A stretch of 64,000 nt of DNA from AC-32 sp963763475 (GCA_963763475.1 CAVXOR010000002.1:558001-622000); one strand, 5' to 3'; shown: positions 33,399 through 42,479, counted from the first letter of the stretch. A program made the numbers and translations. Notes: a model not told the origin generated them from the letters alone.

Positions 33399-34196
33399 GT
33401 GGACGCCCTGCGACACGTCGAGGGCTGGCCGGCCGAGACGGTGGCCGTCGCGGTCCTGCGCGGCGGCGCGGAGGTGGCTTCGCTCGGCCCACGCCAGCAG
33501 GTCTTCCGCTGGGCCTCGGTGACGAAGCCGGTGACGGCGCTCGCGACGCTCGTCGCCGCCGAGGAGGGGATCCTCGACCTGGACGACGCGGCCGGCCCGC
33601 CCGGCTCGACGGTGCGACACCTGCTCGCGCACGCGTCCGGGCTGCCCTTCGACGGCGGCGCGCCGATCGCCCAGCCGGGGCAGCGGCGGATCTACTCCAA
33701 CGCCGGCTTCGACGTGCTCGCCGAGGCGGTCGCCGAAGCGGCCGAGATGCCGTTCGCCGAGTACCTGCGTGCCGCCGTGCTCGGGCCGCTGGAGCTGCAG
33801 GCCGAGCTGCGTGGCTCGGCGGGCTCGGCGCTGCACGGCAGCCTCGAAGACCTGGTGAAGGTCGCGGCGGAGCTGCAGCGGCCGCGGCTGATCGCGCCCG
33901 AGACGCTCGGGGAGGCGACCTCGGTCCAGTTCCCCGGCCTGGTGGGCGTGCTGCCGGACATCGGGCGGATGGAGCCAAACGACTGGGGGCTTGGCGTCGA
34001 GCTGCGCAACGGAAAGAGGCCCCACTGGACCGGCTCGCGCAACTCGGGCCGCACGTTCGGGCACTTCGGCGGCAGCGGCACGTTCCTCTGGGTCGACCCG
34101 GAGGCGGACACTGCGCTCGCGTGCCTGACGGATCTGGACTTCGGGCCGTGGGCGCTCGAGGCCTGGCCGCAGCTCTCCGACGCCGTGCTCAGCTGA
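33399..34196 (+). CDS. Serine hydrolase, beta-lactamase class C family
   Basis: 265 residues, GTG start. Nucleophile Ser40 and Lys43 in WASVTKPVTALAT, YSN in RRIYSNAGFDVLAEAV, and a C-terminal HFGGSG in place of the KTG/HTG triad. No signal peptide is visible, so it is likely a cytosolic esterase/DD-peptidase relative rather than a secreted beta-lactamase. It is short because the usual N-terminal 60-80 residues are missing. Convergent with the cyclic-nucleotide protein, 2 bp between stops. Confidence 0.85.
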   Translation: MDALRHVEGWPAETVAVAVLRGGAEVASLGPRQQVFRWASVTKPVTALATLVAAEEGILDLDDAAGPPGSTVRHLLAHASGLPFDGGAPIAQPGQRRIYSNAGFDVLAEAVAEAAEMPFAEYLRAAVLGPLELQAELRGSAGSALHGSLEDLVKVAAELQRPRLIAPETLGEATSVQFPGLVGVLPDIGRMEPNDWGLGVELRNGKRPHWTGSRNSGRTFGHFGGSGTFLWVDPEADTALACLTDLDFGPWALEAWPQLSDAVLS

Positions 34197-34198
34197 CG

Positions 34199-34570
34199 CT
34201 AGTCGTCGGCGAACAGGGGACGCAGCAGCTCGTCGAAGGCCGCGCGGTCGCAGCTCGCCACGACCGCGGGCGTGAGCGCGCGCACCGAGGCCGTCCGCGG
34301 CACCTTCATGGCCAGCCCGACCTCGCCGAAGTAGTCGCCCGGCCGCAACACGCGGCGGGGGCCGAGGTCCTCCTGGCTGACCGCGAACAGGCCCGAGAGG
34401 ACGACGTAGAAGCGCTGAGCGTCGTCGCCCTCGCGCACGACCGCCCGGCCGGGCGGCACCTCCTCGCGCTCCATCTGCTTTGCGATCTCGCCGAGCTTCT
34501 CCCCGGGCAGGCCGGCAAGCAGCTCCACGCGGGAGAGCTCGGTCACCGTTGCGGGGACGAACCTCGGCAC
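34199..34570 (-). CDS. Cyclic nucleotide-binding domain protein
   Basis: 123 residues forming one cNMP-binding beta-barrel: LSRVELLAGLPGEKLGEIA, then REGDDAQRFYVVLSG, and the phosphate-binding cassette PGDYFGEVGLAMKVPRTASV with the conserved Glu and Arg. No output domain, so a stand-alone cAMP/cGMP sensor. The window also encodes two predicted nucleotide cyclases (50-60 kb), possible sources of its ligand. GTG start chosen to avoid overlap with the divergent Nudix gene 18 bp away. Confidence 0.87.
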   Translation of the reverse strand: MPRFVPATVTELSRVELLAGLPGEKLGEIAKQMEREEVPPGRAVVREGDDAQRFYVVLSGLFAVSQEDLGPRRVLRPGDYFGEVGLAMKVPRTASVRALTPAVVASCDRAAFDELLRPLFADD

Positions 34571-34588
34571 GGCTCTATTCTTGCCGTC

Positions 34589-35122
34589 GTGGGGGAGCTC
34601 GCGGGATGGAGGTTCTGTCCGCGCTGTCGGACCGAGCTGCGGGGAGACGAGCAGCGGCTCGAATGCCCACAGTGCGACTTCGTCGCCTACGCGAGCTCGA
34701 AGGCGACCGTCGGCGCTCTCGTCGAGGACGGCGAGGGGCGAGTGCTGCTCACCCGGCGTGCGCTCGAGCCGTTCAAAGGCCGCTGGGACATCCCGGGCGG
34801 CTTCGTCGAGGAAGGTGAGCATCCGCTCAGGGGCCTGCGCCGCGAGCTGCGCGAGGAGACGGGGCTCGAGGTCGAGCCGCTCGACTTCCTCGGCGTGTGG
34901 ATGGATCGTTACGGCGGCGACTCGACCGCCGAGGCGACGCTGAACCTCTACTGGACGGCGCGCGTGACCGGCGGCGAGGCCGCGCCCGCCGACGACGTCG
35001 ACGACCTGCGCTGGTTCGAGCGGGACGAGCTGCCACCGCCGGGGGAGCTCGCGTTCGAGAACGTGCCGCTAGTGCTGGCCGCGTGGCAGCAGTACGCCCA
35101 GGGCGCGCGGCTCGACCGCTAG
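34589..35122 (+). CDS. Nudix hydrolase with N-terminal zinc ribbon
   Basis: 177 residues, GTG start. Zinc ribbon at about 8-35 (FCPRCRTELRG, CPQCDF), then the Nudix box GGFVEEGEHPLRGLRRELRE followed by ETGLEV, with the metal Glu cluster intact. Zinc ribbon plus Nudix resembles the NudC-like NADH pyrophosphatase layout, though the protein is shorter and lacks the NudC SQPWPFP signature. Overlaps the convergent diacylglycerol-kinase-like gene by 54 bp. Confidence 0.88.
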   Translation: MGELAGWRFCPRCRTELRGDEQRLECPQCDFVAYASSKATVGALVEDGEGRVLLTRRALEPFKGRWDIPGGFVEEGEHPLRGLRRELREETGLEVEPLDFLGVWMDRYGGDSTAEATLNLYWTARVTGGEAAPADDVDDLRWFERDELPPPGELAFENVPLVLAAWQQYAQGARLDR

Positions 35123-35878
35123 CTCGAGCGGCGTCTCCAGCTCCACCGGCTCGCCGTCCACCGCGGCCTGCACCTTGCCGCCCGGGGTGTCGAGCTCGAA
35201 CCGCTCGCCGTCGTGCTCCTCCCAGGCCCGCGGCAGCAGACCCCTCGCCGTGTAGAGGTGGAGCCGGCCCTCGTCCAGCCGCTCGCGCTCGCCGATCGCG
35301 AACAGGCTCAGCTCGTAGGCGTTGTTGGCGACGAGCAGCACGCGCGCCCGCACAGGCTCGCCGTCGACCTTCGCCCAGACGCCTGGCCGGCGCCGCAGGC
35401 TGAGCCATAGCGCCCGCAGCCCGGCGAACAGCTGGCGCCGGCGGCGGTGGTGCTCGCGCCGGTGGACGAGCTGCGCGTAGAGGCCGAGCGAGACGTTGTT
35501 CAGGAAGCGGCGCTCGCCCGCACGGCCGACGTCGACGCGCCGCTCCTCGCCCTCGAATCCCTCGAGCGCCGCGAGCGGGTCGTCGCGGTCGAGCCCGAGA
35601 TCGCGGGCGAAGTGGTTGCGCGTCCCGTACGGCACGACGACGAAGGGCAGGTCGCGCTCGACCGCGACCGAGGCCACGCTCGCCACCGACCCGTCGCCGC
35701 CCGCCGCGCCGAGCACGTCCGCGTCGGCCGAGCGCGCCAGCTCGACGGGGTCGTCGCCCTCGCCCAGCACGCGCACTTCGATCCCGCGAGCCCGCGCCGC
35801 CTCGGCCAATTCCTCCGCGCTCGGGCTCTCGGTCCCGGCGCGAGGGTTGATCAACAGGAACCCCGCCACGCGCGGCAC
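35069..35878 (-). CDS. Diacylglycerol/lipid kinase family protein
   Basis: 269 residues, GTG start. N-terminal LLINPRAGT and the nucleotide loop LGAAGGDGSVASVASVA (GGDG) define the DAGK catalytic domain; PYGTRNHFARDLGL is the second motif (usually PxGTxNDxAR). Likely phosphorylates diacylglycerol or a related lipid at the membrane. The C-terminal beta domain ends in AVDGEPVELETPL as in YegS/DgkB. Confidence 0.9.
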   Translation of the reverse strand: MPRVAGFLLINPRAGTESPSAEELAEAARARGIEVRVLGEGDDPVELARSADADVLGAAGGDGSVASVASVAVERDLPFVVVPYGTRNHFARDLGLDRDDPLAALEGFEGEERRVDVGRAGERRFLNNVSLGLYAQLVHRREHHRRRRQLFAGLRALWLSLRRRPGVWAKVDGEPVRARVLLVANNAYELSLFAIGERERLDEGRLHLYTARGLLPRAWEEHDGERFELDTPGGKVQAAVDGEPVELETPLELAVEPRALGVLLPRGQH

Positions 35879-35955
35879 CGTATAGGCCCGATCGAGCGCG
35901 AAGTTAGGCCAAACGGCTCATTGCGGCCGTCCGCCCGCGTCCCGATCATGCATCT

Positions 35956-36108
35956 ATGGAAGACCGGGGCATTCATCGCATCGAGGACGAGCTCGGCGAG
36001 CACTGGCTCACCCGCTGGCTCGAGGACGGAATCGCGGAGATCGAGGCGTACCTCGCCAAGCACGCCGCCTTCCTGACATTCCTCGAGACCGCCGAGAGCG
36101 CGAGCTAA
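35956..36108 (+). CDS. 50-residue acidic mini-protein of unknown function
   Basis: ATG to TAA, 50 codons, product MEDRGIHRIEDELGEHWLTR onwards with regular amphipathic helix pattern (LEDGIAEIEAYLAKHAAFL). 14% aromatic/His, no Cys, no signal peptide. It sits in a 271-bp gap between the lipid-kinase and DUF2231 genes, both transcribed away or onward, and its codon third positions are GC-rich like true genes. No SD is clear. I do not recognise a named family. Confidence 0.6.
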   Translation: MEDRGIHRIEDELGEHWLTRWLEDGIAEIEAYLAKHAAFLTFLETAESAS

Positions 36109-36149
36109 CCAAACCGTTTCACGCGCCGGTTTCGTAAGATCCGGCGCCG

Positions 36150-36671
36150 ATGAAGCTCAGCTACCTCTGGCGCGGCCTCCCCGGCCACCCGATTCACCCC
36201 CCGCTGACCGACGCGACGATCGGCGCCTACACCGCCGCGACGATCACCGCTTTCGCGAGCGTGGTCGGAATTGCGAACGTGACGGCGGCCCACGCCTGGT
36301 GGCTGACGCTGGTCGTCGGGCTGATCATCACGAGCCTGACCGCCGTGACCGGATTCGCCGACTGGCTCGTGATCGAGTGGCGCTCGCCGCTCTGGTGGAC
36401 CGCCACCTGGCACATGTGCTCGATGTTGACCGCGACGGTCTTCTTCCTGATCGCCGCGCTCGTCGGGCACTCGGGCTACAAGCACGGCGCGGTCGACGCG
36501 GGGCCGTTCGTGCTCACGCTCGTGGGATTCGCCTTCCTGACGCTCGGCGGCTGGCTCGGCGGCGCCGTCGTGTTCGTGCACGGCATGCGCGTGCTCAGCC
36601 TCGTCGACGAGCCGCCGGACCGCGCGGCATCGCCGCTGCCGCATCCGGAGAAGGAAGAAGCCGAGGCCTGA
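36150..36671 (+). CDS. DUF2231-type membrane protein
   Basis: 173 residues with four hydrophobic segments (about 28-50, 50-72, 90-110, 122-148). The start GLPGHPIHPPLTDATIGAYT carries the conserved H-P-x-H-P of DUF2231, and GHSGYKHGA lies in a loop; these His could bind metal or haem. Function unknown. Followed by a tandem hairpin repeat. Confidence 0.82.
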   Translation: MKLSYLWRGLPGHPIHPPLTDATIGAYTAATITAFASVVGIANVTAAHAWWLTLVVGLIITSLTAVTGFADWLVIEWRSPLWWTATWHMCSMLTATVFFLIAALVGHSGYKHGAVDAGPFVLTLVGFAFLTLGGWLGGAVVFVHGMRVLSLVDEPPDRAASPLPHPEKEEAEA

Positions 36672-36677
36672 CCTAAG

Positions 36678-36794
36678 ACGGCCGCGGCGGCAAAGCCGCC
36701 ACGGCCTCTATGGTCGGCAGCGCAAGCGATGCCTAACGGCCGCGGCGGCAAAAGCCGCCACGGCCTCTACGGTCGGCAGCGCAAGCGATGCCTA
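36678..36794. repeat. Tandem 58/59-bp duplication carrying a GC-rich hairpin
   Basis: Copies at 36678-36735 and 36736-36794 are nearly identical (one indel, one substitution). Each has GGCGGC-aaa(a)-GCCGCC flanked by GGCCG/CGGCC, a stem of about 11 bp with one mismatch. The second copy contains the trxA stop codon. Lying between convergent genes, it probably acts as a bidirectional terminator that was duplicated. Confidence 0.8.
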
Positions 36795-37115
36795 GGCTGC
36801 GGCTTCGGCCAGGCCCAGGCGCTCTTCGAGCATCGACTTGGGCATCGCCCCGACGGCGGCCGCCTGCGGCTCGCCCTCCTTGAAGAGGATCAGGGTCGGG
36901 ATCGACATCACGCCGTAGCGCTGCGCGATGGCCGGCTCCTCGTCGATGTTCAGCTTGACGACCTTGAGCTCGCCGCGCTCGTCGGCGATCTGGTCGAGGA
37001 CGGGCGCGATCGCGTGGCACGGGCCACACCACTCGGCCCAGAAGTCGACCAGCACGGGCTTGTCGCTCTCGAGCACTTCCTTCGCGAAGGTCTGTTCGGT
37101 GACTTTGTCTGCCAT
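36792..37115 (-). CDS. trxA: Thioredoxin
   Basis: 107 residues. Active site WCGPC in VDFWAEWCGPCHAIAPVLD, cis-Pro in VMSIPTLILF. General dithiol reductant; a plausible electron donor for the selenoproteins in this window, though no direct evidence. Stop codon embedded in the tandem repeat copy 36736-36794. ATG start with AGGA upstream. Confidence 0.96.
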   Translation of the reverse strand: MADKVTEQTFAKEVLESDKPVLVDFWAEWCGPCHAIAPVLDQIADERGELKVVKLNIDEEPAIAQRYGVMSIPTLILFKEGEPQAAAVGAMPKSMLEERLGLAEAAA

Positions 37116-37195
37116 GAAGGTCCTTTCTACCTCAGGTCTCGGCTAGCTGAAACGCGCGGGGGAGACCCGTTGTTCCCGCTCGGTACGATCGGCTG

Positions 37196-40100
37196 ATGCT
37201 CAAGCCGTTGCCGCCGGTGCCCGACCACCCCGCTCTCGAGCGAGAGGTGCTGGAGCGCTGGGAGGAGGAGCAGACGTTCCGGCGCCTGCGGGAGCAGAAC
37301 GCCGGCGGGCCGCGCTTCAGCTTCATCGACGGCCCGATCACGGCCAACAACCCGATGGGCGTCCACCACGCGTGGGGCCGCGCGCTGAAGGACGTCTTTC
37401 AGCGCTACCACGCCGCCAAGGGCCACGACGAGCGCTACCAGAACGGCTTCGACTGCCAGGGCCTCTGGGTCGAGGTCGAGGTCGAGAAGGAGCTCGGCCT
37501 CAACTCGAAGCGAGAGATCGAGGAGTACGGGATCGCCGAGTTCGCGCAGCGCTGCAAGGAGCGGGTCGCGCGCTTCGTGGGCGTGATGACGGAGCAGTCG
37601 CGGCGCCTGGGCATGTGGATGGACTGGGGCAACGACTACCTCACCTTCTCGGACACGAACATCGAGTACATCTGGCGCTTCCTGAAGGAGTGTCACGCGC
37701 GCGGGTGGCTGTACAAGGGCCACCGCTCGACGCAGTGGTGCCCGCGCTGCGGCACCTCGCTCTCACAGCACGAGCAGGCCGGCGAGGAGAACTACCGCGA
37801 GCTCGAGCACCCGTCGCTGTACGTGCGCTTCCCCCTGGCCGACCGCGAGGGCGAGTCGCTCGTCGTCTGGACGACCACGCCCTGGACGCTGCCCGCGAAC
37901 GTGGCGGCCGCGGTCAGGCCGGACGCCGAATACGGCCTGCGCAACGGCGGCTGGCGCCTGGCGGAGGAAGGCGGCGAGTACGACCGGGTCGCGCGTGGCG
38001 AGGAGCTCGTCGGGCTCGAATACGCCGCGCCGTTCGACGACCTCCCCGCGCAGGAGGGCGTCGTCCACCGCGTGATCCCGTGGGACGAGGTCGCGCTCGA
38101 CGAGGGCACCGGGATCGTCCACATTGCGCCGGGTGCGGGCGCGGAGGACTTCGAGCTCTCGCGCGTGCACGACCTGCCGGTGCTGGCGCCGATCGACGAG
38201 TCCGGCCGCTTCCTGCCCGGCTACGGCCCCTTCGAGGGGCTCTCGACCGTCGAGGCGGCCGAGCCGATCGTCGCGGCGTTGCAGGAGCGCGGCTCGCTGA
38301 TCGAGGCGGGCACGATCGTCCACCGCTACCCGATCTGCTGGCGCTGCAAGACGCCGCTCGTCTTCCGCGTGGTGGACGACTGGTTCATCGCCTGCGACGA
38401 GATCCGGCAGCCGCTGCTCGACGCCAACGACGAGGTCGCCTGGACCCCGCCCCAGTACAAGAAGCGAATGGACGACTGGCTCCGCAACATGGGCGACTGG
38501 AACATCTCGCGCAAGCGCTATTTCGGGCTGCCGCTGCCGTTCTACCCGTGCGCGTGCGGCGAGCTGAACGTGATCGGCTCGCGCGCGGAGCTCGAGGAGC
38601 GCGCGACCGGAGGGCTCGAGCAGCTGCAGGAGCTCCACCGGCCATGGATCGACGAGGTGCCGATCGGCTGCTCGTCCTGCGGCGAGGAGGTGCGCCGGAT
38701 CCCGGAGGTCGGCGACGCCTGGCTCGACGCGGGCATCGTCCCGCTCTCGACGCTCGGCTGGCAGAGCCCGGAGCGCGTCGAGCACGGGTACGGCACCGGC
38801 GCGGCCCGGGGCCTGACCGGCGCCGACCTGCCCGACCATGCGTACTGGGAGCAGTGGTTCCCGGCCGACTGGGTCTCCGAGAGCCGCGAGCAGATCCGGC
38901 TCTGGTTCTACTCGATCAGCTTCATGTCGATGACGCTCGTCGGACGCTTGCCGTACCGCTCGATCCTGACCTACGAGCGCGTCCACGACGAGACCGGTCG
39001 CGAGATGCACAAGTCGACCGGCAACGCGATCGAGGCCAACGAGGCCTTCGAGCGCATGGGCGCCGACATCGTCCGCTGGCAGTTCTGCGCGCAGAATCCG
39101 AGCCAGAACATCAACTTCGGCTACGGCCCGGCGGAGGAGGTGAAGCGGCGGCTGCTGACGCTCTGGAACTCTGCCGGGTTCCTCGTCACCTACGCCAACA
39201 TCGCGGGCTGGGAGCCGAAGTGGGGGATGGAGCCCTCGTCGCAGCACGCGCTGGACCGCTGGCTCAGCGCCCGGACGGCGCAGCTCGTGGCCGAGGCCGA
39301 GGCGGCGTACGACCGCTACTGGACGCCCGCGCTCAGCGCCGCGTTCGAGAGCTACGTCGAGGATCTCTCCAACTGGTACATCCGGCGCTCGCGGCGGCGC
39401 TTCTGGGACGGTGAGACCGAGGCGCTCGAGTCGCTCTGGTGGTCGCTCGCCCAGGCATTGCGCGTCGTCGGGCCCGTGATGCCGTTCCTCGCGGAGCACC
39501 TGTGGAGCGCGCTGGTGCCCGACGGGCCGGACTCCGTCCACCTCGCCGGCTGGCCCGAGACCTTGGCACCGGAGGAACCGCTGCTCGAGGAGATGGCGGC
39601 CGTCCGCCGGGTGGTCGAGCTCGGCCGGCAGGCCCGCGCGCAGTCGGGGCTGAAGCTGCGCCAGCCGCTGCGGCGGCTCGTCGTGCAGGGCGCGGAGGAG
39701 GCGCGGTCGCAAGCTGAGGAGATCGCCGACGAGCTGAGCGTGAAGAAGGTCGAGTGGGGCCCGGTCGAGGCGACCGATCTGCGCGTGAAGCCGAACTTGC
39801 CCGTGCTCGGGCCGAAGCTCGGCGAGGAGCTCGCGGAGGTGCGGGCCAAGCTGGAGGCCGGCGAGTTCGAGGAGCTGGAGGGCGGCGGCGTACGGGTCGA
39901 CGGCCACGAGCTCTCGCCCGAGGAGGTGATCGTCGAGCGGCGGGGCAAGGAAGGCTGGGCGGTGGCCGGCGAGGACGGGCTGACCGTCGCGCTCGACCTC
40001 GCGCTCGACCCGGAGCTCGAGCTCGAGGGCCGTGCCCGGGATCTGATCCGGCGCGTCAACACGATGCGCAAGGAGGCCGGGCTCGAGATCACCGACCGCA

Positions 40101-40210
40101 TCGTCCTGACGCTGCCCGCCGCGTTCGCCCCGCACGAGGAGTGGATCGCGCGCGAGACGCTCGCCACGCGGGTCGAGCACGGCGACGAACTGCGGATCGA
40201 GAAGGCTTAG
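37196..40210 (+). CDS. ileS: Isoleucyl-tRNA synthetase
   Basis: 1004 residues, class I synthetase with editing insertion and anticodon-binding C-terminus. The HIGH region is ANNPMGVHHAWG, and the KMSKS loop is REMHKSTGNAIE, i.e. E-M-H-K-S, a variant that keeps the key Lys. Zinc-binding Cys pairs occur in WCPRCGTSLSQHEQ and in ICWRCKTPL. This divergent clade is found in several actinobacteria and Chloroflexi. ATG 37196; stop overlaps the convergent MarR stop (TTAG). Confidence 0.9.
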   Translation: MLKPLPPVPDHPALEREVLERWEEEQTFRRLREQNAGGPRFSFIDGPITANNPMGVHHAWGRALKDVFQRYHAAKGHDERYQNGFDCQGLWVEVEVEKELGLNSKREIEEYGIAEFAQRCKERVARFVGVMTEQSRRLGMWMDWGNDYLTFSDTNIEYIWRFLKECHARGWLYKGHRSTQWCPRCGTSLSQHEQAGEENYRELEHPSLYVRFPLADREGESLVVWTTTPWTLPANVAAAVRPDAEYGLRNGGWRLAEEGGEYDRVARGEELVGLEYAAPFDDLPAQEGVVHRVIPWDEVALDEGTGIVHIAPGAGAEDFELSRVHDLPVLAPIDESGRFLPGYGPFEGLSTVEAAEPIVAALQERGSLIEAGTIVHRYPICWRCKTPLVFRVVDDWFIACDEIRQPLLDANDEVAWTPPQYKKRMDDWLRNMGDWNISRKRYFGLPLPFYPCACGELNVIGSRAELEERATGGLEQLQELHRPWIDEVPIGCSSCGEEVRRIPEVGDAWLDAGIVPLSTLGWQSPERVEHGYGTGAARGLTGADLPDHAYWEQWFPADWVSESREQIRLWFYSISFMSMTLVGRLPYRSILTYERVHDETGREMHKSTGNAIEANEAFERMGADIVRWQFCAQNPSQNINFGYGPAEEVKRRLLTLWNSAGFLVTYANIAGWEPKWGMEPSSQHALDRWLSARTAQLVAEAEAAYDRYWTPALSAAFESYVEDLSNWYIRRSRRRFWDGETEALESLWWSLAQALRVVGPVMPFLAEHLWSALVPDGPDSVHLAGWPETLAPEEPLLEEMAAVRRVVELGRQARAQSGLKLRQPLRRLVVQGAEEARSQAEEIADELSVKKVEWGPVEATDLRVKPNLPVLGPKLGEELAEVRAKLEAGEFEELEGGGVRVDGHELSPEEVIVERRGKEGWAVAGEDGLTVALDLALDPELELEGRARDLIRRVNTMRKEAGLEITDRIVLTLPAAFAPHEEWIARETLATRVEHGDELRIEKA

Positions 40211-40650
40211 GCCTGAAGCAGCGCGACGGCGCGCGCAAGGATGTCGCGGAGCGCGCGCTGGTCAGCGGGGGGCAGCGCAGCGATCGCGTCGGGCGGCTCG
40301 TTCATCACCGCGAGCACGGAGTCGCGAAGGTCGACGCCCGCAGCGGTCAGGGTCAGCGCCTTCACTCGGCGGTCGCCTTCGGCGCTGCGGCGCTCGACCA
40401 GGCCGCGCGCCTCGAGGCGGTCGACGAGGCCGGTCACGTTCGAGGCGTCGCAGAAGAGGCGCTCCGCCAGCGCGCTCATCGGCATCGGATGCTCGGGGTC
40501 GAGCATGCGCAGCGCGTGGGCCTGGGCGAAGCCGAGGCCGAGCTCGGCCAGCGCCGCCCCGGCCTTCGCACGCTGGGCCATCCCGATCTCGAAAAAGAGC
40601 CGCTGCGCCTCGTGGGCTGCGGTCGTCCGCTCGACCAGCTTCGTCGCCAT
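40207..40650 (-). CDS. MarR-family regulator of the adjacent ABC exporter (inferred)
   Basis: 147 residues with the MarR winged helix: MSALAERLFCDASNVTGLVD as helix-turn-helix, then the wing RRSAEGDRRVKALTLTAAG. Divergent from a three-gene ABC exporter with a 63-bp shared region containing palindromic DNA, so it likely represses the exporter and itself until a ligand binds. ATG 40650 chosen (MATKLVERTT). Confidence 0.88.
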   Translation of the reverse strand: MATKLVERTTAAHEAQRLFFEIGMAQRAKAGAALAELGLGFAQAHALRMLDPEHPMPMSALAERLFCDASNVTGLVDRLEARGLVERRSAEGDRRVKALTLTAAGVDLRDSVLAVMNEPPDAIAALPPADQRALRDILARAVALLQA

Positions 40651-40713
40651 GGGTTCATGATACTTGAGACAGTAGGTAGTTGACAACCTCAACCATCTAG
40701 GTAGGCTACGCCG
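40651..40713. promoter_or_regulatory. Divergent promoter/operator region between marR and the ABC exporter
   Basis: 63 bp, distinctly AT-richer than its surroundings. Contains GTTGACAAC (40679-40687), a palindrome around one central base, and two direct copies of TAGGTAG. TTGACA within it can serve as a -35 box for the exporter. This fits a MarR operator occluding the promoter. Confidence 0.5.
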
Positions 40714-41706
40714 ATGCCCGAGCCAGCGATCCAGGCGGACAAGCTCGTCCGCGAGTTCAAGAAGGGCCCGCGCGCGGTGGACGGGATCGACCTCGCCGTC
40801 GAGCCTGGCGAGATCTACGGCTTCCTCGGCCCGAACGGCGCGGGGAAGTCGACCACCGTGCACATGCTCACGACGCTGCTACCGCCCACCTCCGGCAGCG
40901 CGCGCGTAGCCGGCTTCGACGTCCTCAAGCAAGGCCCGCAGGTGCGAATGCACATCGGTGCCGCGTTGCAGGAGGCCGCGCTCGACCCGCTGCTGACCGG
41001 TCGCGAGCACCTGCGCTTGCAGGCCTCGCTGCAGGGAATCGCGCGCCCCGAGCGCCAGCGCCGCTCCGACGAGCTGCTCGGCCGCGTCGGGCTGCGCGAG
41101 GCCGCCGACCGCAAGGTGCGGGGCTACTCGGGAGGCATGAAACGGCGTCTCGACCTCGCTCTGGCGCTCGTGCACCGGCCGGAGATCCTCTTCCTCGACG
41201 AGCCGACGACGGGCCTCGACGTCCAGAGTCGAACCGCGCTCTGGGGCGAGGTCAGCCGCCTGGCGAGCGAGGAGGGCGTGACCGTCTTCCTGACCACCCA
41301 GTACCTCGAGGAGGCCGACGTGCTCGCCGACCGGGTCGGGATCATCGACCACGGCCGAATCGTGGCCGAGGGCACGCCGGCCGCGCTGAAGGCCGAGGTG
41401 GGGCGAGCGACGGTCGAGGCGATCCCGGCCGACCCGGCCGACCTCGACCGCACGGCGACGATCCTCGACAACTTCGGCGACCTCGTCACCTCGACCAAGG
41501 GCGCGGCAGTGCGGCTGGACGACGGTCACGTCGGCCTCGCCGGGATCGTCCGTGCGCTCGATCAGGAGGGGCTCGAGGCCGAGAACATCCAGCTGCACCA
41601 GCCCTCGCTCGACGACGTCTTCCTCGCCAAGACCGGCCGCTCGCTCGAGGGCGCAGGCGACGATGAGGAGGCGCCCGAGCAGGGCTTGGCGATGGAATCC
41701 ACGTGA
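40714..41706 (+). CDS. ABC transporter ATP-binding protein (DrrA-like)
   Basis: 330 residues. Walker A GPNGAGKSTT, signature SGGMKRRLDLALAL, Walker B ILFLDEPTTGLD, switch His region TVFLTTQYLEEAD. The C-terminal extension after the nucleotide-binding domain resembles DrrA-type drug exporters. Pairs with two permeases downstream; GTGA overlap with the first. Confidence 0.93.
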   Translation: MPEPAIQADKLVREFKKGPRAVDGIDLAVEPGEIYGFLGPNGAGKSTTVHMLTTLLPPTSGSARVAGFDVLKQGPQVRMHIGAALQEAALDPLLTGREHLRLQASLQGIARPERQRRSDELLGRVGLREAADRKVRGYSGGMKRRLDLALALVHRPEILFLDEPTTGLDVQSRTALWGEVSRLASEEGVTVFLTTQYLEEADVLADRVGIIDHGRIVAEGTPAALKAEVGRATVEAIPADPADLDRTATILDNFGDLVTSTKGAAVRLDDGHVGLAGIVRALDQEGLEAENIQLHQPSLDDVFLAKTGRSLEGAGDDEEAPEQGLAMEST

Positions 41707-42479
41707 GCGCATTCGCCGACCAGGTCTATCTCCTGGGACGCCGCTCGGTCGTGCGCACCGTGCGCCAGCCGGCGAACGTGGTCGCGCCGCTGCTCTTCCC
41801 GATGCTGCTGCTGGCGGTCAACTCGGGCGGGCTGAAGGCCGAGACCAGCCTGCCCGGTTTCCCGACGACGTCGTTCGTCGCCTTCGCGCTCGCGGTGCCG
41901 TTCATCCAGGGCGCGCTGTTCGCGACCATGAACACCGGCACCGACCTCGCGCGCGACATCCAGACCGGGTTCCTCAGCCGGCTTTCGCTGACGCCGATGC
42001 GCGGGCTGGCGCTGCTCTGCGGCCAGCTCGGCGGTGTGGTCCTGCTGAGCCTCGTGCAGGCGGCGGTCTACCTCGGTGTCGGGATGATCGTCGGCGTGCG
42101 GGTCGCGTCCGGCCCCGCCGGCGTGCTCGTGCTGTTCGCCTTCGCCGCGCTCGTCGGGCTCGCCTTCGGCGCGCTGGGCGCCTTCGCCGCGCTGCGCACC
42201 GGCTCGGGCGAGGCCGTGCAGAGCCTGTTCCCGGCCTTTTTCGTCTTCCTCTTCATCTCCTCGATGAACATTCCGCGGAACCTGATCGAGGTGACCTGGT
42301 TCCGCTACGCGGCCACGGCCAACCCGGTCTCGTACCTGCTCGAGTCCGTGCGCAGCCTGATCATCACCGGCTGGGACGCCGAGGCCCTGGCGCTCGGCTT
42401 CGGGATCGCGACCGCAGTGACGATCGTCGCGCTGGCTGCGTCGAGCTGGGCGCTGCGGGTCAGGATGGCGCGCTCATGA
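41703..42479 (+). CDS. ABC-2 type permease (first subunit)
   Basis: 258 residues, six predicted membrane helices, GTG start. DLARDIQTGFLSRLSLTPM matches the cytoplasmic loop of ABC-2 permeases of the DrrB family. Overlaps the ATPase gene (4 bp) and the second permease (4 bp), so the three are made together. Confidence 0.88.
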   Translation: MSAFADQVYLLGRRSVVRTVRQPANVVAPLLFPMLLLAVNSGGLKAETSLPGFPTTSFVAFALAVPFIQGALFATMNTGTDLARDIQTGFLSRLSLTPMRGLALLCGQLGGVVLLSLVQAAVYLGVGMIVGVRVASGPAGVLVLFAFAALVGLAFGALGAFAALRTGSGEAVQSLFPAFFVFLFISSMNIPRNLIEVTWFRYAATANPVSYLLESVRSLIITGWDAEALALGFGIATAVTIVALAASSWALRVRMARS

